A program made the position numbers and the translations under genes. A stretch of DNA of 64,000 nucleotides from Chlamydoabsidia padenii (taxonomy: Eukaryota; Mucoromycota; Mucoromycetes; Mucorales; Cunninghamellaceae), in contig JAIWND010000007.1 in NCBI GenBank assembly GCA_025330725.1, positions 1,153,042 to 1,217,041 on the forward strand. The letters are read 5' to 3'. Below, piece by piece: positions 40,040 through 52,045 of the stretch; position 1 is the first letter of the stretch; each line of letters opens with the position of its first letter. The notes under the pieces were generated by a model. That model saw only the letters and a list, made by a program, of their open reading frames with translations, was not told the origin of the DNA and ran no database searches.

Positions 40040-42991
40040 ATGTCGGAAACACCTGAACAAGTCTTCGCCATTCATGACTTTGAACGGGAACATGAAGACG
40101 AAATCACCTTTTATGCAGGCGAATCTGTTATTGTCATTGAAAAAGATGAAAAGTATCACGATGGATGGTGGCAAGTAAGCACATTATAAGACAATCCTTG
40201 ACCCACTGACCAGCTATCTAAACCTGTCTTTTGTTTTAAAATAGGGCCGGAATCAACGAGGACAGGTAAATAAAAACCTATTGATGTATTGCTTCTCTAA
40301 CTTTATATCTAATTTGCATTGTAGGTTGGTTTGTTTCCTATGAACTACACTTCACCTACTAGACCATCACATCAAAGTATAGAGGTCTCGTCCTTTGACC
40401 AACATAGCAACAACTTGGATCTAAATCCCGCCTCCTCAACGAGCAACTCCTACTCATCTCCTGAATCAGCATCACGCTACAGAGAAGGTCACGAAGAACC
40501 CATCCTGTCCAATCAATCGACCGAACTATGGGATGTTCCGCGTGTTTGCGCATGGCTGGAATCTGTTGGATTAGAAAATGTCATCAATGACTTTGTTGGT
40601 AAGACTGATAAGGAGGGTAGTGGAGGTGGCAAAAGAAACCGATGATATGATATTAACTTGAATTCTAGAACAAGAAATCACTGGTGATGTACTTTTGGAT
40701 CTGACAATGGATACACTCAAGGAATTGGGTATATTGGCTTATGGACGACGATACAAGATCATGACAGCAATCAACAAACTTAAAAGTTCAAATGCATCTT
40801 CTGAAAAGGGTGCAAGCATTGATGCAACGGCAAAGGTAAGTAAGGAGTGACAACATTGGCCAAGGGATATGATATTTGAAATTAGTGCATATTAAAAAAA
40901 AAAAAAAAAAAAATCACCTCCCATTCTTTTTATTATTTTAGGATACTAGCGGGCCGGATCCGCAGGAACCCTTCTCGACAGGTTTATTACAACATGGTCA
41001 TCACTATACATCATCAATCAACAGTTCACCATCATTATCCACTCTTGGCGATAACTATTACTCTTCTTTCCAGTCGCCTCCTTCACCATTATCTTCACCT
41101 GTTGATACTGATAGCATGTATCGATTCCCACGCAAGGCTCCTGCTCCACCATTATCAACATCAACGTCCGACAGTAGCCGTAATTACAGCTCCACCCTCC
41201 ATCGTCCAAAGTCCAATGCCAGTTTTGGGTCCAGTCTCAGCAAAAATATCAGTCGATCTAATACTCACAACACAGCACCGTCAAGCATTGGGACAGCGAA
41301 AAGCACTAATCACTCTAATCGATCGTCAAAATACAAGGATGCTGGGCATCTTTCTACTTCCTTCAGTACACCAACCAAAAGTAGTAATATGCATACATCT
41401 GGACCTGAAACTTTACAACAACAGGTATGATCTAACCTAATTGAAAATAGAATAAAATAACAAAACAATGGGATTACTAACATCATCTCTTGTCGAGAAT
41501 AGATGTCTACTAGAATCAATCATCCTGCTGATCAAAAATTATCAATTGCTTCTATTGGTAGTGTTATCGCACGACCATCGACTGACGAATCACAGGCTCC
41601 TGATCATGAAGGTTGGCTCAACAAACGAAGTGACAAATACAAGACGTGGAATAAAAGGTGGTTTGTTTTGAAAGGCACAAACCTATTTTATTTTAAAAGT
41701 CCCAAGGTAAGTAAACAATCAAAAAATGAATAAAAAAAGTATTTAATCTGGTTTTGTATAGGATGTACGCATGAAAGGGATTATCAACTTGCGCGGATAC
41801 AGAATGGTGGTGGATGAATCTATATACAGTAACAAGTACTGTTTCAAGGCACAACATGAACAAGAAAGAACATTCTTTTTTTGCTCTGATACCAAGGAAG
41901 CAATGAAATTATGGTTACAGGTACTGATGAAAGCGACCATCATGCGGGATTACACATGTAAGTAAAAACAAAAAAAAAAAAAAAAAAAAAAAAAAAGTGT
42001 GATGAGCGGGGTTTGTAAATATGCATTAACTTTTGTTGTTGTTGTTATAGCGCCTGTCATGTCATCTAATCAAGTTGCCACAGTCCCTCTAGATGTTGCT
42101 CAACGTATGCGACCTCGTCCTCCCTCGGTTATTATGTACAAGGCACCTTCTACAACAAACGAGCCCATGCAGAAAGTGGAGGAAGAAGAAGACGAATCTC
42201 ATATACCCAACACTTTACTGACCCATGAACCTGCCCTTCCAACGTCTTCTTCTAAGGCCAGCAACCCAGCATCCCCAAGCAATGATCTTCATGGTGACAG
42301 TGATGAAGACAACATTGATCCTTATCAAGCAACATCATCGTCTCGGCAACCAGCTCACAGCGGACAGCCCTCACTCTTGATGATGGCACCAACAACAGAA
42401 GATACCATCAATAAACCCGAACGATCATGGACAAGTACACAATATGTATCATGGATCAATCAGTACTTACCTCAAGGCAAAAAAGTCGTGAATCTCTCTA
42501 GTGCCTTCCGGAATGGCGATACGTTGATCGTACTGTTAGAAGCTCTCAGCAACAAAACTGTCCGTCGCAACCCTGATCAAAAAGGCGGCTCAGTCAGCAT
42601 GAAGATACTGGATAATATTGTCGCAGCCTTCAAGTTTATGGGCAGAGAAGGTGTGGTGGTGGATGGAAGATACACAATTAAAGGTAAAAAGGTTGATCTC
42701 GAACAAGGGAAAAAGAGTAGCTAACATTTACTTTTTCTTTTTTTTTTGGTAGACATTTTTGGTGGACACGAAGAAAAAATTATGGATATGGTGGATGCTA
42801 TTAGAATGTGGGCGGAAACAAATGGATACATCGATGACAATGATTCGACCGACACTATGTTTTTATCGACTGGACTGACTTTATTGCCTGAACCACCGAT
42901 TGATCATGAAGACTTTTCTAAATCATTTTACAACGATACCATGCATCACATGACGGATTCCGTACAACATAACCCACAATATGTAGCTTGA
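40040..42991 (+). CDS. Boi/Pob1-type polarity protein: SH3-SAM-PH plus calponin-homology domain
   Basis: Scaffold of cell polarity and membrane traffic. SH3 domain at residues 8-60 (VFAIHDFEREHEDEITFYAG ... WWQGRNQRGQVGLFPMNY). SAM domain at about 110-175 (LWDVPRVCAWLESVGLENVI ... LLDLTMDTLKELGILAYGRR). A long Ser/Pro-rich linker follows, then a PH domain (HEGWLNKRSDKYKTWNKRWF, VLKGTNLFYFKSPK, MKLWLQVLMKAT). This order is that of yeast Boi1/2 and fission yeast Pob1. C-terminal to it comes a calponin-homology-like domain: SWTSTQYVSWINQYLPQGKK, NLSSAFRNGDTLIVLLEALS, LDNIVAAFKFMGREGVVVDG, DIFGGHEEKIMDMVDAIRMW. CH domains bind actin or act in signalling; its presence links this scaffold to actin. 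The start is MSETPEQVF at 40040; the end is TGA at 42989-42991. Eight or more introns, including one of about 90 nt with a long A tract (41969-41995). Confidence 0.9.
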
Positions 42992-43400
42992 TAACACTCC
43001 ATTATTCTTTTCTCCCATTATTTATACTTTTTTTTTTTTTCCTAATTCATAATACTTATATATATATATAAATTATATTGTTACTAGTTAAACTTATCCT
43101 CATTCAGTCGTATATATCATTTTAATCAAAAATTAATAAACATGGCACATCAGTGCCCTTTAAATTTATTAATGCACTTGTCTTTTTTTTTTTTAATCAT
43201 CAGAAACTGGTGTCACTGCACATTCCTATTATGTTTTGGAATCAGGTTAACTATACAACAAACGAAAGTGGTTTATGCAAATTTTCGAATCCCGCCCAGT
43301 AAAACGATAGTTAATATTCCAATGCATTGTTTATTTCCAATTGATGACAATACCAATTATAATAAATAATACTATTCTAGACTATTTTTAAAGCTATATT

Positions 43401-44951
43401 TTAGAGTTCGTCCCGTAAAGGTCGTTGTTTCTTTTCGTTGCCTGTGATTTCCGTTGACCGAGGCACCTGTTCAATTCGTTTTTCCAGTTTGGCGTGATTG
43501 TATTGATTCATTCGAGATTGCAAGTCTTTGAGGTAAGGCAAGTAGTGGTGGTATTGATCGAGTTGGATCAAGTTGAAGAAGGTGTTGGTCGAAACCGAAT
43601 TCAAATCACATCCTTCTTTGGAAAGAATCATATCTTCTATAAAGTCTGGATCAATAATCTACTCAAACCCCTCCCAAAGGGTAGTTTTAGTAATCCGTAA
43701 TACAAAAGATATCCTCTTATAGGTGAGAAAGTAGTTACCTTGTCGCCTTGTTTGGTGTTGCAGTTCTGATGATCCGAATACACTTGAGTGAAAAGTAAAA
43801 GATAATTAGTTAAAATCACAGTTATTCTTTATGTTCTTTCTTACCTTGTAGACTGATAGGTCCATTCGATTGACACATTGTCTGTAATTTTAATCCCAAA
43901 TGGTTCAGATCTTTGCCATTCTCATTGCTATGCCGAGCATACACCTTGATAAAAAATAAAAAGATAACCTAGTCAGTAGTCCATAACTATTTACTATTAT
44001 TACCTTTGAGAAGTAATGAGACATATCACCCCCAGTACGTCGAATACTATCACCATGAGTCAAAATCAATTGGCTTTGCACACCAACATGATCGCCATCA
44101 CCTTCCCACATGGCTGTTTCAGGATCATAATTGACCAGTTCACCCAGAGTTGGCCAGTCCATGGTGTATTCGGGTTGTACATAAATAAATGGACATTCAT
44201 ATTGTTCGTATTCATCAGTACCCAACGTAATATCTGTTTGTTGTTTACATACTGTGTCAATGATGGTTTCCATATCTTTAAATGTCGCCACCTCGGTGTC
44301 GTCGTTCACAATTGAATTGATATTGAGTACCACCACCTGATGGAATTCTTGTCGCACATAGTCCATGATTTCCTTCAAATACCCGGCAAAATCAACATTA
44401 CTTGTTGGTTTACCTTCAAAAGGTGTACAGAGACTTGTTTTGCCATTCCTGTCAAAGTAATATTTATATACATATTAAACAAAGTTCAAAAAGTCTTTAT
44501 TAGACTTACCTTGTGCATACATTAATATCCAAATGTCGTATACCTATAAAATAAAAACATCAAGCTTGAATACCAAGTATCATGTATATAAAAAAAGGTT
44601 GATTTCATTTTACCATCTTGAAGCATCTGAGTAACTGTTCGTTCTTGAGAAGTGTGTGGACATTTGTATGCATTCGAGTCAAGTCCAGCATTATGAGCAC
44701 TTATCCAAAAAAAGTAGTTTACAGGAAGATCTTTATGCTCTGGGAAACCATTACAAGGTAAAGGTGAGTTGTCGCCACTAAAAGATGGAATTAATTATCA
44801 AGATGAGTTCAAGAAGCATTACTGTGTTTTTTTAATGTTTGGTGAATCTTGGAGATTGTAAGAGTCACATACCTTGATTGGGAGTAGCAAGAGGATATAA
44901 AACCGAATAGTAGAGTTGTTGCTGCTACAACTTTGCTGATAGTAGGCATTT
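43401..44951 (-). CDS. secreted PLC-like phosphodiesterase (PI-PLC X-domain superfamily)
   Basis: The ATG at 44949-44951 opens a signal peptide MPTISKVVAATTLLFGFISS followed by CYSQS. The catalytic-domain start FWISAHNAGLDSNAYKCPHT has the first histidine, and MLQDGIRHLDINVCTRNGKT the second barrel strand. The next exons read LKEIMDYVRQEFHQVVVLNI and YVQPEYTMDWPTLGELVNYD. This is the TIM-barrel fold of PLC-like phosphodiesterases, a group with few studied fungal members; it lacks the C2/EF domains of eukaryotic signalling PLC. The substrate may be a phosphoinositide or GPI-type head group, but this is not shown. The C-terminus is basic, ends KKQRPLRDEL and stops at 43401-43403. The final DEL resembles an ER-retention-like ending (HDEL/KDEL class), though the match is incomplete. 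Seven introns. Confidence 0.78.
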
Positions 44952-45661
44952 TCAAAATAGATGAGAAAAAGGAACTCTCTTTTTTTTTTTTTTTTTTTTT
45001 TTTGACATGACAAAATTTCGAATTTGAATCACCGCTGGCGAGGGAGTTCTCACTGGTGCCTTCCCCTCATTTGCTCAACATTCTAGTGTCGTTTTCGACC
45101 AGTCTCTTCTTGATCTGATAATAATCCAATGGAAACTTTTGCAACCTTCCAGTCAGGTCGCCACCTGAGCCAAACTCACGGGTTGACAGAGAATGGCCTG
45201 TCATTACTTTTTCAAGGCAACCATGTGCGGTCTTTGAATGTAATCATAATCTGCATATCAAAATGTCTACACTAGCTTCAAGAAGGGCCTTTCCTCTTTC
45301 GGTGGAGACCAATGATCATCATTGATCTATTTTCTGTACCTGGATTTGTAAATTTACCCTCTAGGCACATTGACTTCCTGTAGATCTAATGACCATGTAC
45401 CAAGACCGGAATGCTTCTTTACATAACGAAAAAGATGACACATTTACAGCTTGACATTTGGTTCCATATAATTCATTAGATGTTTACCGAAATAGGTCCT
45501 CCTTGGTTGTCATATTTCAAATGCCGACCAGAGCGCCAAGGAATAGGCTCAAATCAAATGAATTTAATTTTTTATGGACCTCTTCTTCGTCTTGATTCAC
45601 ATCCATCGTAGCTACCCATTATTGTAACATAACAAGTGCTCACTTTTACTGTACGAAACCA
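44952..45661. other. intergenic region between divergent genes
   Basis: It has a T25 tract (about 44979-45003), AATTTGAATCACCGC near 45017 and ATTTCAAATGCCGAC near 45513-45527, two weak relatives of the recurrent motif. The rest is of mixed composition, less AT-rich than other gaps, but no open frame longer than chance is seen. Confidence 0.4.
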
Positions 45662-47890
45662 ATGTCACTGGCATCAAATCCCTGCACAGGTAATAGCAGA
45701 GACAAGAAAGAATAAGGTAATATAATGACTCAACTCTCTTTCTTTCTTTCTTTCTATCTATCTTATAGAATGTCGAAAACAACATAGGAAATGCTCACCC
45801 TTACAAAATGTCGGTGTTTGTCAAAGGTGTGCTCAACTGGACCTGCTGTGTATACCTTCTTCCATGGGATTTGTCGACGATCAAGAAGTAGTAATAGATG
45901 GCAGTAAAGAAATGAAGCAAATGCGGAAAATGGTGAATCTACTTGAACAGACGATGCAACAGTGGGAACTAGAACTGGATCAGTATCGCAGCATGTATCA
46001 CAACAACACATCACCTACACCACCACCAACGGATAGTGTGTCGTCATTCGCTATAAACAAGACACTCTTAGAACCACGGTATCGATTGGATAGTCTAGTC
46101 AGCAATCATGATCAGCTGCAGCAAAAGTATTTATTCACAAAAGGCAAGGAATGGCAAATAACCCTGGTCAATGGGCATTGGCGGATTGATACTGATATCA
46201 CCAAACTCAGCGACTTGGATAAACTGACTCGACAACATCCTTTTTTCCTGTATCGATCACCCTCTCCATTTCAAGGTATCAGTGCCGACACACCGATTAT
46301 TATACAATTCAGCGAAGACTGGACCCTGACCTCATTCTCCGTCAAACTCGCCCGAAACAACCTATTATCATCCTCGAAAATGCTTGTTGACACCAATCAC
46401 CTTTTCCCACCACCTAGTTTATTGATCCAACATCCAACATGGGTCATTGACAGGCTGGTCGCCATCTACTTTGAACACTACAACTCATCGATGGCCCTCT
46501 TGTACAAACCTACTTTTATGGCTCATTACCAATCACTTGTGAACCCATTGTCCTGTCCTGTTACCATGGCGATCTGTTGTATGGTATGCTGTGGCCATGA
46601 CGATCATATCTATGCCAAAACAACGAGGCAAGATGACGACGACTTTGTGGATGAAGACTGGTTCTCTTGCCGGGTGAAACGACGTGCTATGGGGGGAATA
46701 CTTTTATCGACATTGCCGAAACACTCTGGACCATATATTTGACGACCCCGCTCGACGACTCGAAACAGTGATGGTAATCAATCTTTTGAAACGATTCTTG
46801 ATGAACACTTTACGGATATCTGAAATGCAAAAACTGGATACCATTGTCTATATGATCTGCCAGGACCTTAAATCAGTCTCACACGCAGATGTGATGGAGC
46901 GGGAACTCTTTACACGGCACTATATATTTATGATCTGGACTTGGGTCACTGTGGATTTTTTTACAGATTGCATCCCATGGCATCACGAAACGGAATCTAT
47001 GGTGGCGGATATCTTACCTGGGGAATGCGAGTCGACTTGTGGGTTTCTCGATGTGCAAAACCGATTCTTCAAGGTGTTCATGCATTCCTCGATCCGGACA
47101 ATAGTCCAACAGGTGCAAAGGGTGTTGTTAGGTGATAGGGTGGAATTGACGATGGATATGGTGTTGCGGTTTGATCAACTCACACGACAATGGTGGCAAC
47201 ATTTACCTGACGAATTGCGATTGTGCGATGATCCGTATAATTTTGATAATGTGATGATTGCCATTCAACACACTCGGGACGATGCCAAATTGATTTTACT
47301 GCTCTACTTTTTGGATATGGTCGGTGGCTTCCATTCTTTTCTAATCAAATTTGATACTCGGAATGACAATGATTCAGCAACAACAGTCGGTTCTGATGTG
47401 TTGGCTCTCATTCAAGCGAAATCTATCAAGATATGTCTAGATTTCTCGGAAACATTGATCATCATTGTCAATAAATTAGACTCTAGTGTGGCATATACTC
47501 AATGTAAGTGATGGAAAAATGGATGATAGGCTTTAACTGATCACGTTTTTTTGTTTTGTTTTAGTCCTCAGTGATACTTTTTTGTTTGTTGCTGTGGATG
47601 TGTTAGCTTCACTGGCCTTCTCTGATGATCCTATGGTGTCTCTCAAGGCCAAACAAAAACTCTCTGGTTGCTTCTTTGCATTGGATAATGCCGACTTTAT
47701 GATTGGGAACAAGGTCCCTTTATTATCTTCTCCCCTCAACACTGATCTATTTAATACCGATCTATTCAACACTGATACTTCCATATTGCATTTGTATAAC
47801 CAATACCCTCAACCGCGTTATGCTCTTTTATATGACATTTGCCGCTTCCTCTCCCCTACCCTTATTCCATTAATTAACACATCTGGATGA
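45662..47890 (+). CDS. Zn2Cys6 fungal-specific transcription factor with a frame break at G6
   Basis: DNA-binding regulator. The first exon 45662-45689 encodes MSLASNPCTE; after an intron (45690-45768) the cluster continues CRKQHRKC and VCQRCAQLDLLC, giving all six cysteines with C-x2-C-x6-C and C-x2-C-x6-C spacing. A short acidic coiled coil follows (MRKMVNLLEQTMQQWELELD). The fungal middle-homology region is clear, e.g. WVIDRLVAIYFEHYNSSMAL and later RQWWQHLPDELRLCDDPYNF. The frame of 45864-46742 and the frame of 46684-47511 overlap; joining requires a one-base change in the run GGGGGG at 46691-46696. Downstream protein similarity continues without loss, so a sequencing error or a recent mutation is likely. 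The last intron (47503-47564) leads to the final exon ending TLIPLINTSG at 47888-47890. Target genes are unknown. Confidence 0.8.
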
Positions 47891-48310
47891 TAGTACCCTC
47901 TTCCCTCCCCCCCCCAAAAAAAAAAAAAAAAAAAAAAAGAGGGGGATCATGTGCCCTCTATCGATAGTTTAGAATACAACCTCTTCTTCATCTTTGTCAT
48001 TCCTTTGAATAAAACCTTCTGTATATATTGTTATTTCTACTGTAATAAATGTGGACCCTCTGGTAGTTTATTGTCTTTTGCCTTTTGTAGTTAATTCAGG
48101 CCAAACACTTCTCCATCTGACCTTTTCATTGAATCTAAATACACACATGGATTTCAATTCCCGCCAACGTGTCTACAAAAAAGGGGCAACAGTAGAGGGG
48201 AAAATAAGGTTTGGTCCAAAAGAAAGACTGGACGGGGTCGGGATTTGAAAATACATTTAAATCAGACTTTTTTTTTTCACACAGTTTTCCTTTTTCTTTC
48301 TTCCCAAACG
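47891..48310 (+). promoter_or_regulatory. 3' flank of the Zn2Cys6 gene and promoter of the SRF-type MADS gene
   Basis: A C9A20 run (about 47909-47938) follows the stop codon. Two copies of the recurrent motif, in opposite orientation, are upstream of the MADS gene: TTTCAATTCCCGCC (48152-48165) and GTCGGGATTTGAAAA (48238-48252), the second about 60 bp before the ATG. Confidence 0.5.
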
Positions 48311-49294
48311 ATGCAAAACTTATCACACGAATATCAATCACATTATTATCCACCACTTGCCCCATCGGCTTCTACTATTATCCAACAAGGTGAAGGCGAT
48401 ACGGATGAGTATGATGATGATGATAACAACAGTTGCACGAAACCAACGAAACGATCAGGACGAAGAAAAATCAAAATCGAATACATTGAAGATAAATCAC
48501 GGCGTCACATTACTTTTTCGAAACGAAAAGCTGGGATTATGAAAAAGGTAACACACACAACAAACATGGTTGGTTTATGGGCATGTCTAATCTACTTATT
48601 TATTAGGCATATGAACTCAGTACTTTGACAGGAACTCAAGTATTATTATTGGTAGTATCTGAAACAGGTCTTGTGTAAGTAGCGGGGAGAAATGGATAAT
48701 GGTTTTTATTGAATCTTCTTGATTAGGTATACTTTTACTACTCCAAAATTACAACCTTTAGTCACTAAACCTGAAGGAAAGAATCTTATCCAAACGTGTC
48801 TTAATGCTCCTGATACCAACAACGAAACAGTAAGTTCCCAATTGATAATGATGACACCATTTTATTTAACTCTCTTTTTTTTTTTTTATGCTTCAGCCTC
48901 ATCTGTCGCCCAAATCAAATCAAAGTAGTACAACCAACATGATCAAGACAGAACAATATGACAATGGACGAAATAACATGTATACATCTGCACCAGAGTC
49001 AAAGGTAAAAAGAAGAAAAAAAAAGGGGGGATGGCTTTCACCTGGTTATACCATAACTCTTTTATTTTGTGTCTTATCTAGGTCTCATTATCTCATTCTT
49101 CTAGTTATCATCCCGACAATTATGCACACCTACCAAGTTATCATCAAGATGGTACCAATCAGCAAAGCCATCATCATCAATACGAATCACCACCCACGCC
49201 TTACCCAACCTATAGTGATACAACTCAAACTTATCCCACGAACACTACTTATCGTCAACCTTCTTTTATACATCCTCAACGTCCACCCTATTAG
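48311..49294 (+). CDS. SRF/Mcm1-type MADS-box transcription factor
   Basis: DNA-binding protein that works with cofactors, as yeast Mcm1 or animal SRF. An N-terminal acidic region (TDEYDDDDNNS) precedes the MADS box [80 protein letters not shown]. These are type I (SRF) features, unlike the MEF2-type gene at 12.6-14.1 kb: YIEDKSRRHITFSKRKAGIM and TGTQVLLLVVSETGLVYTF are diagnostic. The C-terminus is Tyr/Pro/Ser-rich. Start ATG 48311 (MQNLSHEYQSHYYPPLAPSA). Introns at about 48549-48606, 48675-48725, 48831-48897 and 49003-49080. The end is QRPPY with TAG at 49292-49294. Confidence 0.94.
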
Positions 49295-49670
49295 TTATCT
49301 TCATTTATGTAAAAATAAATCATTAGCCATCATCTTTTTACTTATACAATGACTGTGTGTGTGTGTGTGTGTGTGTTATAAAACCATAAATAAAAAAAAA
49401 GGCTGTCTATCTTCGTTGTGTCCATTAATGTGTCACTACCATTGGGTCGATCACTTTTGATTCCATTTTGATCCATCTGACGTTACCCAAACAAACCTGT
49501 GTAACCTGAACCATCGTACAAAAGGATGTTGATTGGTAAAGCCATTAATAATAAAAAGGTCCAGACATTATGTTCTGGAGGGGGGGTGTCTGTATGCATA
49601 CATTGGGCAAAATGGTTCTTTATTTTTACATATACAAACTATAATAGTGGGGGGGAATGGGGGGAAGGAT
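49295..49670. other. convergent 3' region
   Basis: A GT repeat is present at about 49353-49376, and an A-rich stretch near 49388-49400. G-rich runs occur at 49578-49586 and 49649-49664. No gene is seen; the - strand frame of the broken lyase runs into this region to 49568. Confidence 0.5.
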
Positions 49671-50100
49671 TCAAGCTTTATATAAAAGTCAATAAACGAC
49701 GTCGCCACATCTTCTACAATAGACTTGTCGGGAATGCTAGCAGCCGTACCATATATAGAAGCCGTACTACCTTTACCACTGTGAGGATCCGCCACCAATT
49801 CATCCACCGAAGCTTTGAGATCATTAACAAATTGATCGGCACTGTTGACCCAGAGCATCGTCACTAAGATATGTAAAGCCGGAGGGTTTTGTAAAGGACT
49901 AATGTTCCATCCACGACTTGATAATTTGTCACCCACATCATAGATATTCATTGATTCTTCACATCTAAACGACACTAAAAAAAGGGGTGATTAGTTCATA
50001 CAATATTCTAGTATTACAGTGTACAGAGTTCAACACTTACCTACTGGGCCAATAGGATTACCTTTCACGTGGAGTTGACGAATAGGTTCAATCATATCAA

Positions 50101-50141
<41 letters not shown>

Positions 50142-51850
50142 GAGGTTAGCCTGGTTGGTTACTTTTTTATAAAAATGGATCATTGCTTTAACTTACCCTT
50201 TTTGTATTTTTAGTCTTATGTCTATGATTTGCCTTCAACTATCCAAATAACCATCTTGACCCATTTTCATCAAAGCAGCCCGACAACCAGCAATCAAAGC
50301 CCCAAGTCTACATCATAATAATAAAAAGTGTCAGATAATGAAAACAAATCATCATGTGATTATTATTATTTTACCTTAATCCTGCCACACTAGGTGAGGC
50401 ATAGATGCCACCAGTCCAATCGGCAGATAGAAAGTATTGATACTTTCTGATCTTGGGTTCGCTATACATGATAATGGAGGACCCCTTGGCTGCAAAACCA
50501 TACTATATAATAAACAAATTAATGATGACTAGTTTATTGTTTATAGTTTGTTATTTTTACCTTGTGCGTATCACATGAGATAGAAGTAACACCTTGGACT
50601 CGAAATTAAATAAGGTTGTTGGTAGTCCGGCTTTTTCAAGGAATGACATGATGAAGGAACCCAGACAGCAATCCACATGAAGTCCAATCCTATGCCTCTT
50701 CGCCAGCTGACCCAAGGCGACTATATCATCATCAATCCCATGAGGAAGATTAACAGCAGATCCAGCAATCTATGTAATGAGAGTGAGAGCCGGTTTAACA
50801 TGGTGATGTATATATGCATATTACATACCATGATAGTATTTCTTGTGATTGCGTTAGCCATTCGCTTGATATCAATCTTGTAAGTATGAGGATCCACAGG
50901 GACAGTGATCAATTTAATATTAAAGTACCTAGCGACCTTCATAAATGCTGCATGAATCGTGATCGGGACCACCCTAATAAAAGACAAGGTATAAGTTTTT
51001 AGTAATGAGCAACACTGTACGTACAAAGAAGACTTACATTTCAGGATCATGAATGCCCTTCATGTCTTTATACATGTCACGATAAGTTTTGCATGCCATG
51101 AGAATAGATTCAGTCGCACCACTTGCCATTGTTCCACATCCTTTCGTTGGTGCATTATACATATTCAACACCATAGCAACAACTTCAGCCTCCATCCGAC
51201 GGATCCCAGGGAATACTTCAGGGTGTAAAGGGTTGGCCACGGCAAACAGTCGATAAGCTTCCACCAATAGTTCTGTCAAATCATCTCCACCGTGATAAAT
51301 CGTTCCAGATACACGTCCATTTCTCCAATCGGCGAATGTCATCGTTTGAAGCCTATGTATGTTGGGTGTTGGGTGGATGATTATGTAATGAATGTGTTGG
51401 ACTTACTTGACAAGGTGTTCCATCACTTGTTCTTAAGTCATGCCATGGGTAGGTAGTCGATGATGATGAACAATATCACCTTCTTTGGAAAATAGAGAGT
51501 GTTCCATTTCAAGGATAGTTTTTGCCTAGTTCAGCTTCGATTTTGGCTTGAATAGAAGGTAGTCGCCGTAATTGTCGAAAGATGCCCTACATGGAAGATA
51601 CATTAAATGGTCTATAATCTTCTTTCTCCCTTTCCATTACCTTTTTTATATAGTCTTTGAAATCGTAAAGAGCACGAATTGGACCACCCACCAGTACCTT
51701 GGCGTAAAACCGACCCCAATAATGATAGAGCACCAAAAGGAAGATTACATTCTTGAGAAGAGTAAGGCGAGAACGAGGATTGTTCAAGATAGTATTGGAT
51801 ATCGTCTTTAGCTGATTCATAGCTTCAGGTCGTGATATTAAGTGAGCCAT
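49671..51850 (-). pseudogene. DPL1: broken sphingosine-1-phosphate lyase (DPL1-like)
   Basis: A PLP enzyme of the ER membrane that cleaves phosphorylated sphingoid bases. The N-terminus (MAHLISRPEAMNQLKTISNT, then a hydrophobic helix LTLLKNVIFLLVLYHYW) and core are unmistakable: [79 protein letters not shown] (PLP lysine), [37 protein letters not shown]. At least four lesions are visible: a frameshift at an A5 run after KIEAELGK (about 51515), a TAA in place of an expected Glu codon before EQVMEHLVK (51433-51435), a frameshift just before the [13 protein letters not shown] segment (near 50609), and a TGA before RQII (about 50241-50243). Near the C-terminus an extra TA pair changes the expected ending. 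No splice choice removes all of these. Another working copy may exist elsewhere in the genome. Confidence 0.82.
50107..50139. repeat. A homopolymer of about 30 nt in the broken lyase
   Basis: Uninterrupted A run on the + strand preceded by a CA repeat, within what would be an intron of the lyase gene. A similar run lies upstream of the lyase start at 51902-51931. Confidence 0.9.
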
Positions 51851-51899
51851 TGTATATATACGATTAAGAAGGTCAGGTCATAGGAAAAGGTGAAAAAGA

Positions 51900-51931
<32 letters not shown>

Positions 51932-52045
51932 GCGGGGGGGTGGGGTTTGAGATGTTAATCCCAAAAAAGTCAACATTTAAACCCCGGATTTAAGTGAGCA
52001 TGATCGAATAGTTTATTTAAAAAGAGCTATACTACTACTACCAGA
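51851..52045 (-). promoter_or_regulatory. upstream region of the lyase-like locus
   Basis: It has an A30 tract followed by GGGGGGTGGGG (51902-51945) and a weak motif relative CCCCGGATTTAAG (51973-51985). It is also the 3' flank of the lipase-like gene. Confidence 0.4.
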
